Below are positions 44,809-54,119 of a stretch of DNA of 64,000 nt, piece after piece. A model generated the notes under the pieces. It saw nothing but the letters and a program-made list of their open reading frames with translations, ran no database searches and was not told where the DNA came from. Position numbers and translations under genes: made by a program. How positions within the stretch are numbered: position 1 is the first letter of the stretch; the number at the start of each line of letters is the position of its first letter. The stretch comes from Sulfitobacter sp. (lineage in GTDB: Bacteria > Pseudomonadota > Alphaproteobacteria > Rhodobacterales > Rhodobacteraceae): NCBI GenBank assembly GCA_017854855.1, contig JAFMGZ010000012.1:1-64000 (forward strand), given 5' to 3'.

Positions 44809-46470
44809 ATGGCGCGTTCCCTGTTTCGAAGCTTTTCCAAAAATCTTGAGGTGACCGATCTTCGGTGGATGCCGCAGGATGGCTTTTCGGTGGGGCGTCT
44901 GCGGATTGAGCTTTTGTCCGGCCTGACCGTGGCGCTGGCGCTGGTGCCAGAGGCTGTGGCTTTTGCCTTTGTTGCGGGCGTGCATCCGCTGGTGGGGCTT
45001 TACGCGGCCTTTCTGGTTGGGTTGATCACGGCCTTGATCGGCGGGCGGCCGGGGATGATCTCGGGTGCCACGGGGGCTTTGGCGGTCGTGATGGTGGCCT
45101 TGGTCGCACAGCACGGCGTTGAATATCTGTTTGCCACCGTGATCCTGATGGGGCTTTTGCAGGTCTTTGCCGGGGTGATGCAGTGGGGCAAGTTCATTCG
45201 GCTGGTGCCGCATCCGGTGATGCTGGGTTTTGTGAACGGGCTGGCGATCGTCATTTTCCTGGCACAGATGAGCCAGTTCAAGGTGCCGGGGTCCATGGTC
45301 GATACGGGCCACGGCATGGGCGGCGGTGAATGGCTGTCAGGCCAGCCGCTGTTTCTGATGCTGGCCCTTGTGGGGGCGACCATGGCGATCATCTGGGTCA
45401 TGCCGCGCATCACCAAGTTTATTCCCGCACCCCTTGCAGGCATCGGTATCGTGGCGGCGGTTGTGATCTTTACCGGCATGGAGGTGCCGCGCGTCGGCGA
45501 TCTGGCCTCGATCGAGGGCGGGCTGCCGATGCTGCATATCCCCTTTGGCGACGGTTTGGGGCTGTACGGGACTGCCCTCGCCCCTTTCAACCTTGAGACG
45601 CTTTATATCATCCTGCCCTATGCGGTGATCCTGGCCGCGATCGGCCTGATTGAATCCCTGCTGACGCTGAACCTGGTGGGGGACATGACCAATACCCGTG
45701 GGGGGGCCAGCCAGGAATGTGTGGCGCAGGGCGTGGCCAATACCTTGACCGGCTTCTTTGGCGGCATGGGCGGCTGTGCGATGATCGGCCAGTCGATGAT
45801 CAACGTGAAATCAGGCGGCCGCACCCGTGTGGCTGGCATTGCGGCGGCTGTGTTCTTGTTGCTGTTCATTCTTGTGGGGGCACCGCTGATTGAACAGATC
45901 CCGCTGGCCGCATTGGTGGGCGTGATGTTCATGGTGGTGATCGGCACCTTTGCCTGGAATTCCTTGACGATCCTGCGCAAGGTGCCGCTGACGGATGCTT
46001 TCGTGATCCTTCTGGTGACGGTCGTGACCGTCTACAAAGACCTTGCCGTGGCCGTTGTGGTGGGTGTGATCGTGTCCGCCCTGGCCTATGCATGGAACAA
46101 CGCGCGGCGCATCCATGCCAAGACCTATGAGACCCCCGAGGGGGCCAAGGTCTATCAGGTTCAGGGGCCCTTGTTCTTTGGCTCAGCTGACGGCTTTGCG
46201 GAACTGTTCGATGTCCAGAATGACCCGTCTCTTGTTATCGTTGATTTCGCCGACAGCCGTGTTGTCGACCAATCCGCATTGCAGGCAATCGAGGCGATTG
46301 CCGGCAAATACGAGGAAGCGGCCAAGCGGATCGAGCTGCGCCACCTGAGCCGCGACTGCCACCGCCTGCTGACCAAGGCAGGCCACCTGATGGTCGACAG
46401 TGACGATGACCCCGATTACCAATTGGCGGTCGATTATTCTGTCCGCACCGGGGTCCTGGGCGGGCATTGA
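44809..46470 (+). CDS. SulP-family anion permease with STAS domain
   Basis: 553 residues: a 10-to-12-helix membrane region (about 20-430) with the SulP signature GLYAAFLVGLITAL-type segment and a C-terminal STAS domain (about 430-540; LFFGSADGFAELF, VDQSALQAIEAI). These proteins carry sulfate, bicarbonate or dicarboxylates; substrate specificity is not clear here. The gene follows a structured leader and ends four bases before a convergent flavin reductase gene. AGGAAG precedes ATG 44809. Confidence 0.9.
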   Translation: MARSLFRSFSKNLEVTDLRWMPQDGFSVGRLRIELLSGLTVALALVPEAVAFAFVAGVHPLVGLYAAFLVGLITALIGGRPGMISGATGALAVVMVALVAQHGVEYLFATVILMGLLQVFAGVMQWGKFIRLVPHPVMLGFVNGLAIVIFLAQMSQFKVPGSMVDTGHGMGGGEWLSGQPLFLMLALVGATMAIIWVMPRITKFIPAPLAGIGIVAAVVIFTGMEVPRVGDLASIEGGLPMLHIPFGDGLGLYGTALAPFNLETLYIILPYAVILAAIGLIESLLTLNLVGDMTNTRGGASQECVAQGVANTLTGFFGGMGGCAMIGQSMINVKSGGRTRVAGIAAAVFLLLFILVGAPLIEQIPLAALVGVMFMVVIGTFAWNSLTILRKVPLTDAFVILLVTVVTVYKDLAVAVVVGVIVSALAYAWNNARRIHAKTYETPEGAKVYQVQGPLFFGSADGFAELFDVQNDPSLVIVDFADSRVVDQSALQAIEAIAGKYEEAAKRIELRHLSRDCHRLLTKAGHLMVDSDDDPDYQLAVDYSVRTGVLGGH

Positions 46471-46474
46471 TCAC

Positions 46475-47080
46475 TCAATCGTCGGGGCGAATGATCTCGA
46501 ATACTTCGCGCACCACCGAATAGTCGCGATAGCCCAAACGCGAGAGCGGCTGGTATTTGGTCACGTCAAAACGGCCATCCACCATGCAGTCATCGCGCAG
46601 ATGTACGCCTACGACTTCCCCAAAGACCACGTAGTTTGACGCGCCCTCAATCTTGACGATCTGGGTCATCCGGCATTCAAGGCTGGCGGGGGCATTTGCG
46701 ACGCGGGCACAGTTGATCACGTCGCACACGGCTTTTTCGACACCGGCATGGCCGAATTCATCGACATCATGGGGCAGCGTCGCCGAGGATGCATTCATCG
46801 CATCGCGTGCCGCGTATTCAACGATGTTGACACAGAACACACCGGTTTCGCGGATATTGGCAACCGAATCCTTGGTGCCGTCAACGTCGTCCTTGACGCC
46901 GGTCGATGCAAACATGACCTGCGGCGGCACATAGGCCACACCGTTAAAAAAGGAATAGGGGGCCAAATTGTCATGCCCCGCCTTGTCGCGGGTTGAAATC
47001 CAGCCGATCGGCCGGGGGGTCACAACAGCGTTGAATGGATTATGTGGTAGGCCGTGGCCTTCTTCTGGACGATAGAACAT
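46475..47080 (-). CDS. Flavin reductase family protein
   Basis: 201 residues of the FMN-binding DIM6/NTAB type, with VVTPRPIGWIST at about 19-30 and LAPYSFFNGV for the flavin phosphate. These enzymes supply reduced flavin to monooxygenases or act as flavoprotein oxidoreductases. The start ATG 47080 has AAGGAA at seven bases. It is divergent from the GNAT gene at 47160. Confidence 0.88.
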   Translation of the reverse strand: MFYRPEEGHGLPHNPFNAVVTPRPIGWISTRDKAGHDNLAPYSFFNGVAYVPPQVMFASTGVKDDVDGTKDSVANIRETGVFCVNIVEYAARDAMNASSATLPHDVDEFGHAGVEKAVCDVINCARVANAPASLECRMTQIVKIEGASNYVVFGEVVGVHLRDDCMVDGRFDVTKYQPLSRLGYRDYSVVREVFEIIRPDD

Positions 47081-47159
47081 CGAAATTCCTTTGTTGGTTT
47101 GCACCCATTGCTACGCTCATGATAGATCAGATTCCACCGCTAACCAGAAAGTTCGGCCT

Positions 47160-47648
47160 TTGTATAATCTTTCTCCTGAAACCAAGGCTGATTACTGGGA
47201 GGTCGAGGCGCTTTATGACACTTGTTTCGCGCCTGGACGCGAGGCTTTGTCGTCCTACCGGCTGCGCGATGGTATCCCCTCCGTCGAAGGGTTGAGCCAT
47301 GTGGCGCGGGATGCCGATGGTATTTTGGGTGGTGCCATCCGCTATTGGCCTGTGCGCATCGGTCAGGCAGAGGCGTTGCTGCTGGGGCCGGTGGCTGTGC
47401 ATCCCACCCGCCAGGGCGAAGGGCTGGGCCGTGCCTTGATAGAAAAAAGCCTGGGCGAGGCTGCGCCTCTGGGTTGGGACCGGGTGATGCTGGTGGGCGA
47501 TGCGCCCTATTACAACCGGTTTGGGTTTACGCTGCTCGAACATGTCGTGATGCCGCCGCCCACCAACCCCGAACGGGTCCTGGGGCGCGCGCTGCGCCCG
47601 GGCGCGTGGGATGATGTCATGGGTGACGTTCGGCGCTGGGTGGATTGA
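47160..47648 (+). CDS. GNAT-family N-acetyltransferase
   Basis: 162 residues. The acetyl-CoA site is in the segment GPVAVHPTRQGEGLGRALIEKSL (about 77-99, conserved R-x-x-G-x-G/A core RQGEGLG). No ATG start is in frame; TTG 47160 gives LYNLSPETKADYWEVEALYD, which fits relatives, while a TTG at 47091 would add 23 odd residues. The substrate is unknown. Confidence 0.78.
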   Translation: MYNLSPETKADYWEVEALYDTCFAPGREALSSYRLRDGIPSVEGLSHVARDADGILGGAIRYWPVRIGQAEALLLGPVAVHPTRQGEGLGRALIEKSLGEAAPLGWDRVMLVGDAPYYNRFGFTLLEHVVMPPPTNPERVLGRALRPGAWDDVMGDVRRWVD

Positions 47649-47693
47649 ACCGCGCGGATCTATCCCCACATAGGGTCTGACAAAGGAGTGGCC

Positions 47694-48461
47694 ATGCAGA
47701 TTGAAACCACCGTGCCGATGGTCATCGATGTCGATGCCGAATTGGACAAGATCGCCCGCCGCTACAAAAGCGCGGGAGGTGTTGGCATCAACGTGCTGAA
47801 CCTTATCGGTGGCTCTGCCGAAAGCCTGCTGGATCAACTGCCCGATACAGTGCGGCGGAATCTTGAGACGGCCACGGTCGCGGCACTGAACCAGGCGATG
47901 CGGGCTGCGCATTCCAGCCGGTCCGTCGTGCCGGATCAGAAAAGCTGGCTTAATCAGGCGGTCAGCGCGGCAATGGGTGCGGCTGGCGGCGCGGGCGGTT
48001 TGCCCACGGCCTTGGCCGAATTGCCGGTCACGACCACTTTGCTGTTGCGCGTTATTCAGGGTGTCGCAGTGGAACACGGATTTGATGCGGCGGCCGAGAA
48101 CGTGCAGTTCGACTGCGTTCAGGTCTTTGCCGCAGCAGGTCCGCTGTCCGGCGATGATGGGGCCGATCTGGGCTTTCTGTCGGCCCGGCTGACCCTGTCT
48201 GGCAAAGCGATGCAGGCCGTGATCGCCAAGGTTGCCCCGAAACTTGCCGTGGTGCTTGGCCAAAAGCTGGCGGCGCAGGCGGTGCCTGTACTGGGGGCCG
48301 TGGCGGGGGCGGCCACGAATTACGCCTATACCAGCTATTACGAAGACATCGCACATGTGCATTTCGGGCTGCGCAAGCTCGCGGTTGATGCCGATGTCCC
48401 TCACAAGGAGCTCTTGGTGCAGCTTCAAGACCGGATGGCACGCCCCTTGGTCAAACCTTAG
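47694..48461 (+). CDS. EcsC family protein
   Basis: 255 residues. The N-terminal IARRYKSAGGVGINVLNLIGG is the EcsC start and a central Ala/Gly-rich stretch (AAMGAAGGAGG) precedes a hydrophobic part. EcsC was named from the Bacillus ABC transporter operon; its role is unclear. The start ATG 47694 has AGGAG five bases upstream. It ends three bases from the convergent modC. Confidence 0.75.
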   Translation: MQIETTVPMVIDVDAELDKIARRYKSAGGVGINVLNLIGGSAESLLDQLPDTVRRNLETATVAALNQAMRAAHSSRSVVPDQKSWLNQAVSAAMGAAGGAGGLPTALAELPVTTTLLLRVIQGVAVEHGFDAAAENVQFDCVQVFAAAGPLSGDDGADLGFLSARLTLSGKAMQAVIAKVAPKLAVVLGQKLAAQAVPVLGAVAGAATNYAYTSYYEDIAHVHFGLRKLAVDADVPHKELLVQLQDRMARPLVKP

Positions 48462-48464
48462 CGG

Positions 48465-49553
48465 TTACCGCCCGATGTTTCCCGGTGCCACGCTGGTCGC
48501 CTTGAGGATCGCATAGCAGCTCATGCCGGGGACAAGCCCCAGCTCTGTCACGGCGCGTGCGGTGATCCGTGCCAATATCGTGTCGCCGCCCGCGCGCAGG
48601 GCAATCGCGGCACCCGGTCCGTCGCCTGGATGGATGCCCTCTATCGTCACACGCAGCACATTGAGCGCGGACAGACCCTCAGGGGGGCGCAGGGACAGCA
48701 TCACGTCCTGCGCCAGTACCCGCAGCCGAACCTTTGCGCCAACCGGTGCCTGCACACCGGGCAGCGCCAGCACTCCGGCAGAAATCTTAAGCCGTGACAG
48801 CCCATCTGGATCATGCGCCAGCACTTCGGCCTCCAGCACAGCCCCGGCTTCGCGGACACCCAGCAAGGGCACGGCAGCAGGGTTAGCCATCACATCATAA
48901 AGCGGGCCTGCCTGCTGAACCTTGCCGTCCTTGAGCAGCACCAGTGTATTTGCCAAACGGGCGATCTCATCCACCGCGTGGCTCACGTAAAGGATCGGCA
49001 GACCAAGTGGGCCGTCGCGCAGCCGCTCCAGATAGGGCAGGATTTCTTGTTTGCGCGGGCCATCAAGGCTGGCCAGCGGTTCGTCCATCAACAGCATCTT
49101 TGGCTTGCTCAGCAGGGCGCGCCCCAGTGCGACCCGTTGTTTTTCACCCCCCGACAGGGTGCCGGGTGCCCGTGACAAAAGCGCCTCCAGCCCCAAGAGC
49201 GCGACAACATCGTCAAAACCGGCCCCTTTGGCACCTGCGGGGGCATAACGCGCGCCAAAGGTCAGATTTTCCGAGACCGACAGATGTGGAAAAAGCCGCG
49301 CGTCCTGAAACACATAACCCAGACGCCGCGCTGCAGGCGGCACAAAGCGGCGCGAGGCACTGTCAAACAGCGTCTCGCCGCCCAGCACGATCCTGCCCCC
49401 TTGGGGTTTCAGCAATCCCGCAACGGCATTGATCACCGTTGTCTTGCCCGCACCGGAACGGCCAAACAGCGCCGTGATGCCCGCACCGGCCGCAAAGGAC
49501 AGATCCAGCGCAAAACCGTCGAAACGGTGGTCGATATGAACCTCAAGCGTCAT
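48465..49553 (-). CDS. modC: Molybdate ABC transporter ATP-binding protein
   Basis: 362 residues: Walker A GRSGAGKTT (about 31-39), the ABC signature LSGGEKQR, Walker B MLLMDEPL and an H-loop, then a C-terminal Mop-like TOBE domain that binds oxyanion (about 290-355). The start overlaps modB by four bases. It takes part in molybdate uptake with ModA and ModB. Confidence 0.94.
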   Translation of the reverse strand: MTLEVHIDHRFDGFALDLSFAAGAGITALFGRSGAGKTTVINAVAGLLKPQGGRIVLGGETLFDSASRRFVPPAARRLGYVFQDARLFPHLSVSENLTFGARYAPAGAKGAGFDDVVALLGLEALLSRAPGTLSGGEKQRVALGRALLSKPKMLLMDEPLASLDGPRKQEILPYLERLRDGPLGLPILYVSHAVDEIARLANTLVLLKDGKVQQAGPLYDVMANPAAVPLLGVREAGAVLEAEVLAHDPDGLSRLKISAGVLALPGVQAPVGAKVRLRVLAQDVMLSLRPPEGLSALNVLRVTIEGIHPGDGPGAAIALRAGGDTILARITARAVTELGLVPGMSCYAILKATSVAPGNIGR

Positions 49554-50239
49554 GTGCCCGCAATCCGTGCCGCGACCCGCCGTGCCAGCGCCTCTGAGAT
49601 CAGGACCGCCCCAAGTGCCGCGACAGATGCCATCACCACCATGCCCAGGGCCTGGCTTTCACCACCCGGAATTTGCAAGGCGGCCCAGATGGCGCTGGGC
49701 AGGGTTTGTGTCTGCCCAGGGATATTGGCGACAAAGGTGATCGTCGCCCCGAATTCCCCCATCGCCTTGGCAAATCCCATCACCGCCCCGGCAAGGATAC
49801 CCGGCGCGATCAAGGGCAGGGTAACCCGGCCAAATATCGACAGATCTGACGCACCAAGGGTGGCTGCGGCCTCTTCCAGCTTGGGATCAACCGCCTCGAT
49901 CGCCAGTCGCATCGCCCGGACCATCAGCGGGAACCCCATGATGATTGCAGCCAGGACTGCGCCGCTCCAGTGAAAGGCCAGGGTGATGCCGATGCTCTCC
50001 AATGCGCGGCCCAAGGGGGCGGTGCGGCCAAAGGCGATAAGCAGCATATATCCGGTGACAACCGGCGGCAAAACCAGCGGCAGATGCACCACCGCACTCA
50101 GGAGGCCCTTGCCCCAGAAATCCCGTCGCGCCAGCACCCAGGCCACGGCCAGCGCAAAGGGCACTGCCAGTAACGTGGCCCAGCAGGCAACCCAAAGCGA
50201 CAGGCGCAAAGCCTCCCATGCGGCGGCATCAGCGCTCAT
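49550..50239 (-). CDS. modB: Molybdate ABC transporter permease
   Basis: 229 residues with five to six membrane helices and the EAA loop EEAAATLGASDLSIFGRVTL at about 140-160, where the ATPase binds. It overlaps modA and modC by four bases each, so translation is coupled. The family is ModB rather than sulfate CysT by operon context. Confidence 0.94.
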   Translation of the reverse strand: MSADAAAWEALRLSLWVACWATLLAVPFALAVAWVLARRDFWGKGLLSAVVHLPLVLPPVVTGYMLLIAFGRTAPLGRALESIGITLAFHWSGAVLAAIIMGFPLMVRAMRLAIEAVDPKLEEAAATLGASDLSIFGRVTLPLIAPGILAGAVMGFAKAMGEFGATITFVANIPGQTQTLPSAIWAALQIPGGESQALGMVVMASVAALGAVLISEALARRVAARIAGT

Positions 50240-50967
50240 GGCACCACCGGTTGAAAGCCATGCGCGGCAAACAGGGCCGCCGCGTCAGGGCCCGCAAGAT
50301 GGTGCAAAAAGGGCAGTCCGGCCGGGGTGACGGCAGCGGCGGGATAGAGGATGGGATCATGCCCTTCTGGTGGCAGATCGAGCAGGACTTTGACCCTCGG
50401 CTCTGCCTGCGCATCGGTGGCATAGACGATGCCAAGCGGCGTCTGGCCGCGTGCGACCATGGCCAGGGCCGCGCGCACATTGTCGGTTTCGGCCAGATGG
50501 TTCTGTACGGCCCGCCACAGGCCTGCGGTTTCCAGCGCTTGGCGCGCATAGCCGCCCGCAGGCACGGCATCGCGGTGGCCCATGGCCAGCCTGCCGGTTT
50601 TCAGGCGGTCCATGAGCTGTGACAGGTCCTGCATCGGGGGTGCCGTGGCGGGGCCGATCAGGACAAGCCGGTTTGCGGCAACCGCGACAGCCGCGTTGCG
50701 GTCAATGATCCCTTGGGATGCCAGCCACTCCATCCAGAGCGGACTGGCCAGCACCACAACATCCGCAGGCGCACCCGCCGCGATCTGGCGTGCCATTGTG
50801 CCAGAGCCACCAAATGACAGCGTTACCTGTCCGTCATAGCCGGCAATGATGTCTTCCAATGCGCCGCGCAGGCTGGCGGCCGCAAATACGCTCACCCGGC
50901 CCTCTGCCCAGAGGGCGGCAGGAACCTGGGCCAGCAGCCAAATGAAAATCGCAAGAAAACGTGTCAT
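50236..50967 (-). CDS. modA: Molybdate-binding periplasmic protein
   Basis: 243 residues: signal peptide (about 1-21, ending LWA) and the ModA fold with VFAAASLRGALEDI and GSGTMARQIAAGAPADVVV. It captures molybdate or tungstate in the periplasm. I start at MTRFLAIF, base 50967; the ribosome site there is weak (GGGGA directly adjacent). It is divergent from the NUDIX gene. I do not see a clear ModE site. Confidence 0.93.
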   Translation of the reverse strand: MTRFLAIFIWLLAQVPAALWAEGRVSVFAAASLRGALEDIIAGYDGQVTLSFGGSGTMARQIAAGAPADVVVLASPLWMEWLASQGIIDRNAAVAVAANRLVLIGPATAPPMQDLSQLMDRLKTGRLAMGHRDAVPAGGYARQALETAGLWRAVQNHLAETDNVRAALAMVARGQTPLGIVYATDAQAEPRVKVLLDLPPEGHDPILYPAAAVTPAGLPFLHHLAGPDAAALFAAHGFQPVVP

Positions 50968-51084
50968 TCCCCGCACTATTAGCGATGCGTTTTTCCCGTA
51001 CAAGCGCAATGCTCTGCAGCGGCCCTTGCAGTTGGCGCATCTGCACGTCATGATTTGGCCAACAGCCCGGTCTACAGGCGATCC

Positions 51085-51567
51085 ATGATCAAGCAGCCCC
51101 CACTTTCGCTCAACGGTGCCCGCAAGGGCGAGGTTCGGACGCAATTTGCGGCCCTTTGCTATCGTATCCGGCAGGGCAAGGTGCAAATCCTGCTGGTCAC
51201 CTCGCGGCGCTCCAAGCGGTGGATCATGCCAAAGGGCTGGCCGATCGATGGCAAGACACCTTCGCAAACGGCACTGATCGAGGCCTGGGAAGAAGCAGGT
51301 GTCACCGGCAAAGCCAAGGAGGTCTGTCTGGGCGTCTATGCCTATGGCAAAAGCCATGAGGACGCCGATGATTTTGCCTGTATTGCCATGCTCTATCCTG
51401 TTGAGGTGAAGTCACTGGCCAAGAAATTTCCCGAAGCCGGCCAGCGGCGCAGGCGCTGGGTGTCGCGCAAAAAGGCCGCGCGGCTGGTCGCGGAGCCCGA
51501 TCTGGCACGCCTGATCCGCGCATTTGATCCCAAGCCAAAATCAACGTCGAAAAAGCCCGAGGCTTGA
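51085..51567 (+). CDS. NUDIX hydrolase
   Basis: 160 residues. The Nudix box spans 51-73. It keeps the catalytic acids E66, E69 and E70 and the glycines G51 and G72, but K57 replaces the first Glu and I65 replaces the Arg of the consensus GX5EX7REUXEEXGU. These enzymes hydrolyse nucleoside-diphosphate derivatives; diadenosine or diphosphoinositol polyphosphates are possible, unproven. A Lys/Pro-rich tail ends it. The start ATG 51085 is preferred over a TTG at 51055. Confidence 0.85.
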   Translation: MIKQPPLSLNGARKGEVRTQFAALCYRIRQGKVQILLVTSRRSKRWIMPKGWPIDGKTPSQTALIEAWEEAGVTGKAKEVCLGVYAYGKSHEDADDFACIAMLYPVEVKSLAKKFPEAGQRRRRWVSRKKAARLVAEPDLARLIRAFDPKPKSTSKKPEA

Positions 51568-51631
51568 CCTTGCGCGCGCGCAGGCCCATTTCATAAGGGA
51601 TGATGTTATCTCTTTGGGCAGATAGGCAGCC

Positions 51632-52063
51632 ATGATCCAATATACATTGAAATGTGATCAAGGTCACCGAACGGACAGTTGGTTCCAGTCGGCAAAGGCC
51701 TATGACGCGCTTGAGCGGGGTGGCCATCTTTCTTGCGCCCTGTGCGGCAGCGGCAAGATCAGCAAGGCGTTGATGGCCCCGAGGGTTAATGCCGCTGCTA
51801 AAGATGGATCACTGCCTGAACCGGTTTTGCAAAACCCCAGTTCAGAGGTGGAAAAGGCCCTGTCCGAGCTGCGCCAGAAAGTCGAATCGACATCGGATTA
51901 CGTGGGCGACAGATTTGCCGCCGAAGCGCGCGCGATGCATGCGGGCGAGAAACCCGAACGCTCCATCTACGGCGAGGCCCGTCTGGATCAGGCAAAAGCA
52001 TTGATCGAAGAGGGCGTGCCCTTGATGCCGCTGCCGTTTCGGCCCAAACAGAAGCTGACCTGA
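51632..52063 (+). CDS. DUF1178 family protein
   Basis: 143 residues. Cysteines C8, C35 and C38 with a histidine (GHRT) are arranged like a zinc ribbon. It resembles DUF1178, a family conserved in alphaproteobacteria without a known function. The rest is helical with an EPR-like acidic region, ending LPLPFRPKQKLT. An SDR gene follows after 16 bases. Confidence 0.8.
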   Translation: MIQYTLKCDQGHRTDSWFQSAKAYDALERGGHLSCALCGSGKISKALMAPRVNAAAKDGSLPEPVLQNPSSEVEKALSELRQKVESTSDYVGDRFAAEARAMHAGEKPERSIYGEARLDQAKALIEEGVPLMPLPFRPKQKLT

Positions 52064-52079
52064 TCACGAAAGAGATAGC

Positions 52080-52724
52080 ATGACCATTTTGATTACAGGG
52101 GCCAGCCGGGGCATCGGCGCGGGCCTAGCCGAAAGATACGCCGAATTGGGCCGCGATGTCATCGGTACGGGCCGGTCGGCCACCGCCCAGATCCAGTTGG
52201 ATGTATCACAGCCCGCCAGCCACCGCGACATGGCCAAGGCGCTGGGCGATGTGCCCGTTGAGCTGTTGATCTGCAATGCCGGTGTCTATCTGGACAAGGG
52301 GGCAGATCTGGACACAGGGTATGACGCCGCACTTTGGGCGCAGACATTCGCGACCAATGTGACCGGTGTTTTCCTCAGCATTCAGGCGCTTTTGCCGCAT
52401 CTGCGCCGCGCGCCCGGCGCGAAGATCGCCATCATCTCATCGCAGATGGCGTCAGACACCCATGCCCCGGGCGGCAGCTATATCTACCGCGCCTCCAAGG
52501 CGGCCGCGCTGAATTTGGGCCGCAACCTGGCGAAAGACCTCAGGCCAGAGGGGATTGCTGTTGGCATCTATCATCCAGGCTGGGTCCAGACGGACATGGG
52601 CGGCGGTGCGGCGGAACTGAGCACCGGTGAAGCTGTGGAAGGGTTGATCGCGCGTTTTGATGCGCTGAACCTCGAGACCACGGGATGTTTCGAGACCTGG
52701 GACGGTCGCGCGCATCCATATTGA
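52080..52724 (+). CDS. Short-chain dehydrogenase/reductase
   Basis: 214 residues with the cofactor motif TGASRGIGAG (6-15), NAG at about 65-67, catalytic Ser in IIS and Y-x-x-x-K in YRASK (about 140-144). It is on the short side of the SDR range and resembles the CsgA-like group. The substrate is unknown. AAAGAG precedes ATG 52080. Confidence 0.88.
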   Translation: MTILITGASRGIGAGLAERYAELGRDVIGTGRSATAQIQLDVSQPASHRDMAKALGDVPVELLICNAGVYLDKGADLDTGYDAALWAQTFATNVTGVFLSIQALLPHLRRAPGAKIAIISSQMASDTHAPGGSYIYRASKAAALNLGRNLAKDLRPEGIAVGIYHPGWVQTDMGGGAAELSTGEAVEGLIARFDALNLETTGCFETWDGRAHPY

Positions 52725-52772
52725 GCTTTTCTGGCCTGTGGAGCGTTGCTGAATTTGGATGGACCAAATTCG

Positions 52773-52815
52773 GTGAGGCGCTGCCTCACACTCCGAGGTA
52801 TTTTGGCCAAAAAGA
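52773..52815. repeat. Dispersed hairpin element, copy 2
   Basis: A hairpin GTGAGGC/GCCTCAC (52773-52789, GCT loop) is followed by CCGAGGTATT (52793-52802) and, after TT, GGCCAAAAAGA (52805-52815). The hairpin differs from that of the copy at 9116, but its position before the conserved part is the same. It lies between the SDR gene and lysC. Confidence 0.6.
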
Positions 52816-52880
52816 GGAGCATGCTTGCCCTTGACCTTTCGCTCGCGTAAAGGGCGCGGGACGAACAGAGGCGAGGGATT

Positions 52881-54119
52881 ATGCCAGTTCTGGTGATGAA
52901 GTTTGGTGGCACCTCCGTGGCCACATTGGACCGTATCCGGCGGGCCGCCAAACGCGTGGGCGTTGAGGTGGCCAAGGGCTATGATGTGATTGTGATTGTT
53001 TCGGCCATGTCGGGCAAGACCAATGAGCTCGTGGGCTGGGTGAATGAAACCTCGCCGCTGCATGATGCGCGCGAATATGATGCGGTCGTGTCATCGGGTG
53101 AGAATGTCACGGCTGGGCTGATGGCCCTGACCTTGCAGGAGATGGATATCCCGGCGCGGTCTTGGCAGGGATGGCAGGTGCCGGTCCGGACGACGTCGGC
53201 GCATTCGGCCGCACGGATCGAGGAAATTCCACCCGCCAACATCATGGCCAAATTCGCCGAAGGGATGAAGGTGGCGGTTGTTGCCGGGTTCCAGGGTGTC
53301 AGCCCCGAGGGCCGGATTACCACGCTGGGCCGGGGCGGGTCGGACACGACTGCCGTGGCCTTTGCCGCAGCCTTTGAGGCCGAGCGTTGTGATATCTATA
53401 CCGATGTCGATGGTGTCTATACCACCGACCCCAGGGTTGAAGCCAAGGCGCGCAAGCTGGATAAGATCGCTTTTGAAGAGATGCTGGAGCTGGCGTCGCT
53501 GGGCGCGAAAGTCTTGCAGACACGCTCTGTTGAGCTGGCCATGCGCTATAAGGTCAAGCTGCGGGTGCTGTCGAGTTTTGAGGAACAATCAGACGATGCT
53601 GGCACGCTCGTCTGTGATGAGGAGGAAATCATGGAAAGCAATGTAGTCGCCGGTGTGGCGTTCAGCCGTGATGAGGCCAAGATGACCCTTGTGTCGGTTG
53701 CGGACCGTCCGGGCATTGCCGCCACGATCTTTACTGCGCTCTCTGAGGCGGGGGTGAATGTGGATATGATCGTGCAGAATATTTCTGAAGAAGGGCGCAC
53801 GGATATGACCTGGTCCTGTCCGGTGGACCAGGTGAAACGTGCCGAAAAAGCCATGTCAGACGCATTGGCCGATGGTGTGATCAATTTTTCGGAGATGCTG
53901 GCCGATACGAATGTCGCGAAGGTCTCTGTCGTGGGGATCGGCATGCGCAGCCATACGGGCGTGGCCGCGAAGATGTTCCAGGTGCTGTCCAATGAGGGCA
54001 TCAACATTCAGGTCATCACCACATCAGAGATCAAGATCTCTGTGCTGATTGATCGCAAATACATGGAATTGGCCGTGCAGGCGCTGCATGATGCCTTTGA
54101 ATTGGACAAGGCGGCCTGA
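52881..54119 (+). CDS. lysC: Aspartate kinase
   Basis: Phosphorylates aspartate, the first step to lysine, threonine and methionine. It is 412 residues: the start KFGGTSVA at 6-13, the kinase domain to about 250 and two ACT domains at the end (about 265-340 and 345-405), so feedback inhibition is likely. GAGGGA lies before ATG 52881. The last bases belong to a 14-base tandem repeat that continues past the stop codon. Confidence 0.96.
   Translation: MPVLVMKFGGTSVATLDRIRRAAKRVGVEVAKGYDVIVIVSAMSGKTNELVGWVNETSPLHDAREYDAVVSSGENVTAGLMALTLQEMDIPARSWQGWQVPVRTTSAHSAARIEEIPPANIMAKFAEGMKVAVVAGFQGVSPEGRITTLGRGGSDTTAVAFAAAFEAERCDIYTDVDGVYTTDPRVEAKARKLDKIAFEEMLELASLGAKVLQTRSVELAMRYKVKLRVLSSFEEQSDDAGTLVCDEEEIMESNVVAGVAFSRDEAKMTLVSVADRPGIAATIFTALSEAGVNVDMIVQNISEEGRTDMTWSCPVDQVKRAEKAMSDALADGVINFSEMLADTNVAKVSVVGIGMRSHTGVAAKMFQVLSNEGINIQVITTSEIKISVLIDRKYMELAVQALHDAFELDKAA

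Noticed and set aside
47127..48428. 433-codon frame on the minus strand across the GNAT and EcsC genes
   Set aside because: It covers two plus-strand genes that have recognisable families and ribosome-binding sites. The product is rich in His, Arg and Gln, typical of shadow frames.
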